Both the position numbers and the translations under genes were made by a program. 11,844 bases of DNA, taken from contig DNMQ01000308.1 of assembly GCA_003488145.1 (NCBI GenBank), positions 1-11,844 of the forward strand, given 5' to 3'. This document shows, piece by piece, positions 1 to 7,832 of this stretch; positions within the stretch are counted from its first letter, which is position 1; every line of letters begins with the position of its first letter. Below the pieces are notes generated by a model. It was not told where the DNA came from. It did not search any database and worked only from the letters and a program-made list of their open reading frames with translations. The stretch comes from Pseudomonas sp. (GTDB lineage Bacteria > Pseudomonadota > Gammaproteobacteria > Pseudomonadales > Pseudomonadaceae).

Positions 1-284
1 CCGAGGTGGCGAAGATCGTCGTCGAGCAGAACTGTGGCTGCGCCGACCACAACACCCTCGGCATCCTTACCGAGGAGAACGTGGTGGCCCAGCTCGACCA
101 CCTGCGCACGCATCCCTCGGTGGCAGCGCGGCTGGCCAGCGGTCAGCTGTTCATCCACGGCTGGGTGTACAACATCGGGACCAGCGAGATTCGCGCTTAC
201 GATGCCGAGAAGGGCGAGTTCCGCCTGGTCGGCGACGGCCCGCTGCCGATGGCCACGCCGCGGGCGCGCTATCAGGTGAGCTGA
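1..284 (+). CDS. Beta-class carbonic anhydrase, C-terminal fragment (5' end outside window)
   Basis: The coding frame is already open at the window edge (first complete codon at position 3) and ends at TGA 282-284, so only about 93 C-terminal residues are present. They match the end of beta-carbonic anhydrases: an EENVVAQLDHL helix, then SGQLFIHGWVY and a short strand beginning EIRAYD, which corresponds to the NVxEQ...HGWxY tail of that family. These cytoplasmic zinc enzymes interconvert CO2 and bicarbonate. The Cys/Asp and His/Cys zinc ligands lie upstream and cannot be checked. The GTG at position 6 is an internal Val codon, not a start. The gene converges on the solute-binding protein gene across only 41 bp, with no obvious terminator between them. 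Confidence 0.85.
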   Translation, partial: EVAKIVVEQNCGCADHNTLGILTEENVVAQLDHLRTHPSVAARLASGQLFIHGWVYNIGTSEIRAYDAEKGEFRLVGDGPLPMATPRARYQVS

Positions 285-325
285 AGCGCTTCCGGGCGGT
301 TTCGGTCTGCTGACGAGGCACGGGG

Positions 326-1135
326 TCAGCGACCGCCGGCCAGCGTCGTGCCGCGCTCCTGAATCAGGTAGCACAGGTCAGGGGTCTTGCTGCAGCCGGC
401 GTAGCCTTCGGCGATCACTTCCTCGAGCGCCTTCTGCAGGCGATTGACCACTTCGTCCGGCGTATCAGGGCTCAGTGCCAGATACAGCGGTTCGCTGCGA
501 TAGCTCAGCGCTATGCGCAGCTGGCTCTCGTCGACGCCCTGCAGCCGCGCGTAATGACGCCACGCTGGGTCGGCCACCGCCCACAGGTCGATGCGCCCGG
601 TCAGCAGTTTGCGCAGGTTTTCAGCGTCGTTGAGGCTGTTGCTGGTGCGGATGCCCTGGCTTTCCAGGAACAGGCTGACACTGCCGTTGGCGTGGCCGCC
701 GATCTGGTAGCCCTGCGCCTGCTCCAGGCTGTCGAACTTCAGGCCACTGTCGGCCGGCGCCAGCAGCACGCTGGCGTGATGGGCCAGCGGCCCGATCCAC
801 TTGAACTGACCGGCGTTCTGCGGCGTGCGCGCCACCGAGAACAGGCCGTGGGCGGGCTGCTGCCGGGTCTGCTCGTAGAGCCGGCTCCAGGGGCCGCGCA
901 GGGTCAGGTTGTAGGCGATGCCGGCGCGGCGAAAGATGTCGCGCACGGTGTCGGCATCGATGCCCTGCACAGCGTCGCCGCGGGCGAAGCCCTTGCTGTT
1001 GGGGCCCATGTTGAATGGCGGGAAGCTGTCGGTTTGCAGGGTGATCTGATAGTTGGCAGGCAGTTCGGCCTGGGCGGCGCATGCAGCGCTGATGAGCAGG
1101 GCGAACAGCGCCCCGGCAGTTCGGGATCTGGCCAT
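326..1135 (-). CDS. Periplasmic solute-binding protein, SBP_bac_3 (amino-acid type)
   Basis: 269 residues. The first ~23 form a signal peptide (basic MARSR start, hydrophobic ALFALLISAACA, likely cleavage after AQA), so the product is periplasmic. The mature part has the family 3 binding-protein pattern: an early TDSFPPFNM strand, a GIDADTVRDIF helix, an ARTPQNAGQFKWIGPL segment around residues 102-116 and a C-terminal TPDEVVNRLQKALEEV helix. Cys248 and Cys255 could form a disulfide. Such proteins deliver amino acids or small acids to ABC permeases, but no permease or ATPase is in the window, so it is an orphan here. The frame stays open upstream to 1363, into the asparaginase gene. I chose ATG 1135 because AAGGAG lies 8 nt before it and the signal peptide starts there. 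It is the last gene of the minus-strand group, 121 bp after asparaginase. The ligand is unknown. Confidence 0.85.
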   Translation of the reverse strand: MARSRTAGALFALLISAACAAQAELPANYQITLQTDSFPPFNMGPNSKGFARGDAVQGIDADTVRDIFRRAGIAYNLTLRGPWSRLYEQTRQQPAHGLFSVARTPQNAGQFKWIGPLAHHASVLLAPADSGLKFDSLEQAQGYQIGGHANGSVSLFLESQGIRTSNSLNDAENLRKLLTGRIDLWAVADPAWRHYARLQGVDESQLRIALSYRSEPLYLALSPDTPDEVVNRLQKALEEVIAEGYAGCSKTPDLCYLIQERGTTLAGGR

Positions 1136-1212
1136 GGCATCGGCTCCTTGACGCTTTTCTTGTTGTTGGCGTGAGCAAGGGTAGCGGTGCTGCAGGTACA
1201 TCGCCAGCCGGC

Positions 1213-1245
1213 CGCGCTGCCCTGCGGGGCAGCGCGCATTTTTGC
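1213..1245 (+). terminator. Perfect 10-bp hairpin followed by a T-tract on the + strand
   Basis: CGCGCTGCCC (1213-1222) and GGGCAGCGCG (1227-1236) are exact inverse complements around a 4-nt loop. On the + strand they are followed by CATTTTT (1239-1243 all T). This has the form of a rho-independent terminator for + strand transcription, yet both flanking genes (asparaginase and the solute-binding protein) run on the minus strand. Read in the minus direction the same stem has no T-tract after it. It may stop antisense transcription, for example read-through from the carbonic anhydrase gene, or it may act as a 3' stem for the asparaginase message. Confidence 0.55.
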
Positions 1246-1256
1246 CGGCGTCGTTT

Positions 1257-2240
1257 TCAGTCGGCCATTTCGCCGCAGAGGTCGCGGCAGAACCAGTGTT
1301 CCACCTCGGCATGGTCGAGCCCGGCGGCGAGCAGGGCGAACAACTTGCCCAGCGCTGCTTCACGGGTCATGCCGCCGCCGGAGACCAGACCGGCATCGCG
1401 CAAGCCGCTGCCGGTGGCATAGACGTCGAAATCGACATGGCCGCCCGGGCACTGGCTGATCGCCGCCAGCACCACGCCCTGTCGATGCGCCTGGCGCAGC
1501 GCTTCGATGAACGGGACGTCGTCCGCCGGGCCGGTGCCGCTGCCATAGCACTCGAGCAGCAGCGCCTGAGCGCCGCTGGCGACCAGTGCCCGGACCTGCG
1601 CGGCGCCGACGCCGGGGTACAACGGCAGCACCACGACCTGTGCCGGTCGCTGCGGCAACAGCGCCGGCGGACGTTCGCTGGCCGCTGCGGCGAGGCGTTT
1701 GCGCGGCGCCTCGGCAAAAGCGTCGAAGGCGTCGCTGCGCAGTTTGCTGACCCGCGCGCCGTGCAGCAGCACGCCGTTGAAGAACAGTTGCACGCCGTGC
1801 ACCTGCCCGGCCTGCAGGGCGCGCATGGCGCCGAACAGGTTGGGCCAGGCATCGCTGCCCGGGCTTCCCGCCGGCAGCATGGCGCCGGTGAGCAGCACGG
1901 GGATCTCAAGATCCAGCAGCAGGAAGGACAGCGCAGCGGCGCTGTAGGCCAGAGTGTCGGTGCCGTGCAGCAACAGCACCGCATCGCAGTCGCCCTGCGC
2001 CACGGCATCGCGGACGGCGGACGCCATCTGCAGCCAGTGGGTCGGCTGCATGTTGGCGCTGTCCAGCAGCGGTTGCAGTTCGCGGAAGGTCCAGCTCGGT
2101 AGCGGCCCGGTTTCCAACGCCTGTTGCGCGCGCAGGCGGGCTTCGAAGCCGGAGGCCGGCATCAGTCCGGCGGCGCTCTGTTGCATGCCGATGGTGCCGC
2201 CGGTGTAGAGCACCAGCAGGCGTTCGATTGATTGGTTCAC
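1257..2240 (-). CDS. ansA: Type I (cytoplasmic) L-asparaginase
   Basis: 327 residues, the usual length for bacterial type I asparaginases. It hydrolyses L-asparagine to aspartate and ammonia. The first catalytic loop is LYTGGTIGM (residues 11-19, nucleophile Thr13). The second is LHGTDTLAYS (91-100, with Thr94 and Asp95). The lysine completing the Thr-Lys-Asp triad is in ARVSKLRSD (Lys166). There is no signal peptide, which fits the cytoplasmic enzyme rather than periplasmic AnsB. The start is GTG at 2240-2238, supported by AGGAG five nt upstream; the overlapping ATG two bases earlier is out of frame. It lies 102 bp downstream of the AGCS symporter in the same direction, so co-transcription is plausible: import followed by deamidation. 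The aspartate produced is the substrate of the aspartase encoded at 5167-6591. Confidence 0.93.
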   Translation of the reverse strand: MNQSIERLLVLYTGGTIGMQQSAAGLMPASGFEARLRAQQALETGPLPSWTFRELQPLLDSANMQPTHWLQMASAVRDAVAQGDCDAVLLLHGTDTLAYSAAALSFLLLDLEIPVLLTGAMLPAGSPGSDAWPNLFGAMRALQAGQVHGVQLFFNGVLLHGARVSKLRSDAFDAFAEAPRKRLAAAASERPPALLPQRPAQVVVLPLYPGVGAAQVRALVASGAQALLLECYGSGTGPADDVPFIEALRQAHRQGVVLAAISQCPGGHVDFDVYATGSGLRDAGLVSGGGMTREAALGKLFALLAAGLDHAEVEHWFCRDLCGEMAD

Positions 2241-2291
2241 ATGCGCTCCTCGCTCATTCGGCGCAGGCCATCAGGAATACAGGCGGATGGG

Positions 2292-2325
2292 GCCAGCCCC
2301 GTGCGCGGTTGCGCAGAGGGCTGGC
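2292..2325 (-). terminator. Two-tier hairpin between the symporter and asparaginase genes
   Basis: GCCAGCCC (2292-2299) pairs exactly with GGGCTGGC (2318-2325). Inside, TGCGC (2302-2306) pairs with GCGCA (2311-2315) around a GGTT loop. The element is therefore an 8-bp stem, a small internal bulge and a 5-bp apical stem. There is no T-tract on either side. In the minus-strand transcript it lies 17 nt after the symporter stop codon. It may be a partial terminator or an mRNA-stabilising stem that sets the ratio of symporter to asparaginase. Its role is inferred from position only. Confidence 0.45.
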
Positions 2326-2342
2326 AGGTCGCGTCGGAGCGC

Positions 2343-3764
<1,422 letters not shown>

Positions 3765-3892
3765 GGCAATGTTCACCTTGTTGTCGTTGTTAGGGTGCCG
3801 GCGCGCGCCGCTGCGCCGTGCAAGCGGGGGATGTTTCAACAGTAGCGACGACAGGACAATTTCGCAGGTGGCCGCGATGTGACGCGACCTGA

Positions 3893-3901
3893 TGCTAGAA
3901 T
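3893..3901 (+). promoter_or_regulatory. Extended -10 promoter candidate for the XRE regulator gene
   Basis: TGCTAGAAT at 3893-3901 fits an extended -10 (TGn then TAGAAT). It lies 32 bp upstream of ATG 3934. No good -35 hexamer is found 16-18 bp upstream, which is common for extended -10 promoters. It sits in the 169-bp divergent gap shared with the AGCS gene, so a regulator bound here could affect both directions. Confidence 0.4.
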
Positions 3902-3933
3902 GGCGACACTCGCGCCAACCGTCAGGGCATCCC

Positions 3934-4752
3934 ATGACCTCCCACCTCGCCGAAAATCTCAAGTTGCTCTGCAGTCACTACCGCTCGATTGCCGAGGTGT
4001 GCCGCAAGCTGGCCATCAATCGGGCGCAGTTCAACAAGTACCTGGGCGGGCAGAGCCGTCCCACGCCGTTCAACCTCAAACGCATCGGTGACTTCTTCGG
4101 GGTCGAGGGCTACGAGCTGGAAATGCAGCCCGAGCAGTTCGCCCGGCTGGTCGGGGCGCGCCATCCGGAAGCCCAGGCGCTGCCGCGGACCGATCCGCTG
4201 CTGGCCCTGCTGCAGCCGTTGCGCGAGCACGCCGCGAGTCTGTCGCGCTATTGCGGCTACTACTTCGAATACGCCAACTGCATGTCGGTGCCTGGCAGCA
4301 TCCTCATCTCGCTGGTGCATCTGCGCGAGGAAAACGGCCTCTACCTGTTCGAGCGTCAGGAGCGCCAGGAACGCGCCAGCCCGACCCTCGGCCACGCCGA
4401 GGACTGGGTACGCTGCCGCTACCTCGGCGCGGCGTTCGGCCTGCAGGACCGGCTGTTCCTGATCGACTACGAATCGCTGACGCTCAACGAGATGAGCCAG
4501 ACCATCCTCATTCCCAGCTTCAAGAGCCGCATCACCCGTCTTAACGGAATGAAGACCGGCGTCTCTTCGGGCGACCGCCGCACGCCAGCGTGCACCTCGG
4601 TGGTGTGGGAATACCTGGGCCGCGAGATCAACCGGGTCAGCGCCTATCGCCAGGTGATGCTCTACAGCCCGGACGACCCGCGCATCGACCTGGATATCCG
4701 CGAGCGCCTGGCGACGCCGCATGTGGAGAACGGGCTGTTCGGCATCGAGTAG
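3934..4752 (+). CDS. XRE-like helix-turn-helix transcriptional regulator with a large C-terminal domain
   Basis: 272 residues. Residues ~8-57 form a Cro/CI-type helix-turn-helix: SIAEVCRKLAINRAQFNKYL followed by NLKRIGDFFGV. The remaining ~210 residues are a conserved-looking C-terminal domain (CGYYFEYAN, ILISLVHLREENGLYLFERQE, LFLIDYESLTLNEMSQTI), perhaps a ligand-sensing or oligomerisation domain; I cannot name its ligand. ATG 3934 is preceded by a modest AGGG about 9 nt away. The frame is open upstream to 3892, but those 14 residues overlap the predicted promoter. The gene is divergent from the AGCS symporter, so it likely regulates symporter/asparaginase and perhaps itself. The adjoining amino-acid genes suggest an amino-acid signal, which is inference. 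Confidence 0.85.
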   Translation: MTSHLAENLKLLCSHYRSIAEVCRKLAINRAQFNKYLGGQSRPTPFNLKRIGDFFGVEGYELEMQPEQFARLVGARHPEAQALPRTDPLLALLQPLREHAASLSRYCGYYFEYANCMSVPGSILISLVHLREENGLYLFERQERQERASPTLGHAEDWVRCRYLGAAFGLQDRLFLIDYESLTLNEMSQTILIPSFKSRITRLNGMKTGVSSGDRRTPACTSVVWEYLGREINRVSAYRQVMLYSPDDPRIDLDIRERLATPHVENGLFGIE

Positions 4753-4834
4753 AGACGACGACGGTCCATGCTCGCGACGGGATGGCTGTGCGGGAACTGC
4801 GGATCGGTCGACAGGGAATCACGGAAACTTCTGG

Positions 4835-5083
4835 ATGTGCGATGACGATGCGGCTGAGCGATACGTCAGGGCAAGGGATCCTGTAAAGGCTCTGGTTGAT
4901 CGGCTCCCAGGTATTTCGAAGTTGGATCCCCTGCCCTTTGAATGGACCCGGTACGCCTATCGCCAAGCTAGGGCAGCTCATAACGACATAGTGTTTTTTG
5001 GGATGCTTATCCCGTTGGGCGCGTGGCTGTTCTGGTTTCTCTACCGAAATGGCGCAAGCGTTGGGGTGAAAGGCGGGCGCTGA
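4835..5083 (+). CDS. Candidate small single-pass membrane protein of unknown function
   Basis: Open frame of 82 residues, ATG 4835 to TGA 5083, with GGAAA about 7 nt before the start. The N-terminal two thirds are hydrophilic and charged (ERYVRARDPVKALVDRL...FEWTRYAYRQARAAHND). One strong membrane segment follows (IVFFGMLIPLGAWLFWFLYR) and then a short basic tail. Hand counting gives about 56% GC over 4841-5080 and about 60% GC at third codon positions, well below the surrounding genes, with rare codons such as ATA and AGG. This fits a horizontally acquired gene, a fast-evolving orphan, or chance. I do not recognise the family. It lies 82 bp after the XRE regulator and converges on aspA across 83 bp in which I see no clear terminator. 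Confidence 0.45.
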   Translation: MCDDDAAERYVRARDPVKALVDRLPGISKLDPLPFEWTRYAYRQARAAHNDIVFFGMLIPLGAWLFWFLYRNGASVGVKGGR

Positions 5084-5166
5084 ACCTTTCAGTTGCCTTG
5101 GAACAGTCAGGAACCATGGCGCCCGTCACTGCAGCTCATCTACGCGACCAGGATGCGGCTAGATCT

Positions 5167-6591
<1,425 letters not shown>

Positions 6592-6610
6592 GATGGTAAT
6601 GTGGCTTCAG

Positions 6611-6639
6611 TAGGCGCAGGCAGTGCTGCAGTGCGCCTA
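6611..6639. repeat. 8-bp perfect inverted repeat in the aspA leader
   Basis: TAGGCGCA (6611-6618) is the exact inverse complement of TGCGCCTA (6632-6639), with a 13-nt spacer. Inside the spacer, GCAG (6620-6623) and CTGC (6626-6629) can also pair. It lies 20-48 bp upstream of the aspA start codon and overlaps the predicted start point of transcription. It could be an operator for a second dimeric regulator or a 5' RNA stem. Its function is not known. Confidence 0.45.
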
Positions 6640-6669
6640 AAATAAGGCTTTCAGGCGTTTCGCGGCCAA
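6639..6669 (-). promoter_or_regulatory. Candidate aspA promoter
   Basis: On the minus strand, TATTTT (6644-6639) is a fair -10. TTGGCC (6669-6664) is a partial -35 with a long 19-bp spacer, as expected for a promoter needing an activator. Start of transcription would be near 6632. The T-N11-A dyad at 6689-6703 would then be centred at about -64, the usual place for a LysR recognition site. No transcript data support this. Confidence 0.35.
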
Positions 6670-6688
6670 TGCCGTTGCTGGCTGCCCT

Positions 6689-6703
6689 ATGCCGAAACGG
6701 CAT
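6689..6703. promoter_or_regulatory. Predicted LysR-type operator (T-N11-A perfect dyad)
   Basis: ATGCCG-AAA-CGGCAT is a perfect 15-bp dyad in the aspA/lysR divergent gap. It has the T-N11-A form (T6690, A6702) of LysR-family binding sites. A further ATGCCG half-site occurs at 6669-6674, exactly 20 bp (about two helical turns) away on the aspA side, as for the accessory activation site of LysR proteins. The dyad overlaps the predicted -10 of the regulator gene (6701-6706), which would explain autorepression. Binding is inferred from form and position. Confidence 0.6.
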
Positions 6704-6706
6704 AAT
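6701..6706 (+). promoter_or_regulatory. Candidate -10 box of the LysR-type regulator gene
   Basis: CATAAT at 6701-6706 lies 47 bp upstream of the GTG start at 6754 and overlaps the right arm of the predicted operator. The only -35-like hexamer, TTGCTG at 6675-6680, is 20 bp away, longer than ideal. Promoter strength would be low, and bound regulator would block it. Confidence 0.3.
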
Positions 6707-6753
6707 GTCCGTGTGACTTTGTACCGGGCGCAATCGTATCGAGGGATGTTCAG

Positions 6754-7686
6754 GTGAATCTGGAAACCAAGTGGCTGGAGGATTTCGTGGCGCTGGCGGC
6801 GACCCGCAGCTTCTCCCAGGCCGCGCAACGCCGCTTCGTCACGCAGCCGGCCTTCAGCCGGCGGATACGCTCGCTGGAAGAGGCGCTCGGCCTGCAACTG
6901 ATCAACCGCTCGCGCACGCCGATCGAGCTGACCGAGGCCGGCCAGCTGTTCCTGGTCAGTGCGCGCAACATGGTCGAGCAGCTCGGCGAAGTGGTGCGCC
7001 ATCTGCATCACGTCGAGGGCCAGCAGGGCGAGGTGTTGCAGATATCCGCCGCGCACTCGCTGGCGCTGGGCTTCTTCCCGGCGTGGATCGCCGGCCTGCG
7101 CCACGACGGCCTGAATATCGCCACCCGGTTGATCGCCACCAACGTCGGCGAAGCCGTGCATGTGCTGCGCGAAGGTGGCTGCGACCTGATCCTCGCCTAC
7201 TACGACCCGGATGCCGCGCTGCAGCTCGACCCGGAACTGTTCCCTTCGCTGCATCTGGGCCGCACCGAGATGTTGCCAGTCTGCGCGGCGGGTGCCGACG
7301 GCGCGCCGCTGTACGACGTCGACAGCGGCCAGACCGTGCCGCTGCTGGCCTACAGCGCCGGCGCCTTTCTCGGTCGTTCGGTGAATCTGTTGCTGCGCCA
7401 GCGCGCGTTGCGTTCGACCACGGTCTACGAGACGGCCATGGCCGACAGCCTGAAAAGCATGGCGCTGCAGGGGCTGGGCATCGCCTGGGTGCCGCGGCTG
7501 AGCGTCGAACCCGAGTTGCAGCGCGGCGAGCTGGCGATCTGCGGCAGCGAGCAATGGCGGGTGCCACTGGAAATCCGTCTGTATCGCTGCTCGCTGATGC
7601 GCAAAGGCGCGGTGCGCTTGCTCTGGCGAAGGTTGGAAAACCGTGCCGCGGAAGCCCAGCGACAGTCGGGCGAAGCAGCGGGTTAA
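6754..7686 (+). CDS. LysR-family transcriptional regulator, HypT/YjiE-like
   Basis: 310 residues with the standard LysR layout: winged helix-turn-helix at residues ~1-60 (ETKWLEDFVALAATRSFSQ, then QPAFSRRIRSLEEALGLQL) and an effector domain at ~93-295. Several segments resemble, from memory, E. coli HypT (YjiE), the hypochlorite-responsive regulator: the ETKWLxDF start, AAHSLALGFFP (99-109), LPVCAAGADGAPLY (174-187), PLLAYS with GRSVN, and the segment DSLKSMALQGLGIAWVP (231-247). HypT is switched by methionine oxidation; Met residues in the matching region here are 229 and 236. The start is GTG 6754 with GAGGGA upstream; the ATG at 6746 opens only a three-codon frame. The gene is divergent from aspA with a T-N11-A dyad between, so aspA is its most likely target. 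The true signal (oxidant or metabolite) is unproven. Confidence 0.88.
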   Translation: MNLETKWLEDFVALAATRSFSQAAQRRFVTQPAFSRRIRSLEEALGLQLINRSRTPIELTEAGQLFLVSARNMVEQLGEVVRHLHHVEGQQGEVLQISAAHSLALGFFPAWIAGLRHDGLNIATRLIATNVGEAVHVLREGGCDLILAYYDPDAALQLDPELFPSLHLGRTEMLPVCAAGADGAPLYDVDSGQTVPLLAYSAGAFLGRSVNLLLRQRALRSTTVYETAMADSLKSMALQGLGIAWVPRLSVEPELQRGELAICGSEQWRVPLEIRLYRCSLMRKGAVRLLWRRLENRAAEAQRQSGEAAG

Positions 7687-7725
7687 AGCGTTCTGCGCAG
7701 CCAAATGAGCGTATCAAGCGGCTAA

Positions 7726-7752
7726 CTGCACACATTTTGTTGCGTCGTGCAG
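7726..7752. repeat. 6-bp inverted repeat upstream of the A-T-TE gene
   Basis: CTGCAC (7726-7731) and GTGCAG (7747-7752) are inverse complements with a 15-bp spacer, so the centres of the half-sites are 21 bp apart, two helical turns. The repeat lies about 80-107 bp upstream of the GTG start of the synthetase gene. It is a possible operator controlling this operon. It is interleaved with the GTTGC/GCAAC stem at 7739-7758. Confidence 0.3.
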
Positions 7753-7763
7753 GGCAACTTTTT
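7739..7763 (+). terminator. Weak rho-independent terminator candidate after the LysR gene
   Basis: GTTGC (7739-7743) pairs with GCAAC (7754-7758) and is followed directly by five T (7759-7763). The stem is only 5 bp with a 10-nt loop, so termination would be weak. It lies 53 bp past the LysR stop codon and could separate that gene from the A-T-TE operon. Confidence 0.3.
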
Positions 7764-7832
7764 CTGGCGGTACTGTCTTAGCTGAGCAATCCGAGCCGTG
7801 GCCAGGCCGGACCCAGCCAAGGACAGACAGCC

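Noticed and set aside
1136..1363. N-terminal extension of the solute-binding protein
   Set aside because: The extra 76 residues overlap the asparaginase gene and would hide a clear signal peptide. ATG 1135 has a strong ribosome site.
1242..2102. Open frame of 286 residues on the + strand
   Set aside because: It is antisense to the asparaginase gene, has low-complexity Gln/Ala/His-rich composition and no family resemblance. The asparaginase frame carries all catalytic motifs.
3799..3810. CGGCGCGCGCCG self-palindrome in the AGCS leader
   Set aside because: It is pure alternating G/C with no loop or spacer. Such palindromes arise often in GC-rich DNA and nothing ties this one to regulation.
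3765..3860. Possible sigma-54 promoter for the AGCS gene (a TTGCA on the minus strand)
   Set aside because: The matching GG of the -24 element is absent at the required spacing.
3765..3962. N-terminal extension of the AGCS symporter
   Set aside because: The extra 66 residues are basic and non-membrane and overlap the regulator's promoter and start.
6746..6757. ATG-TTC-AGG-TGA mini-frame overlapping the LysR start
   Set aside because: A three-codon frame is expected by chance, and GTG 6754 fits the LysR N-terminus.
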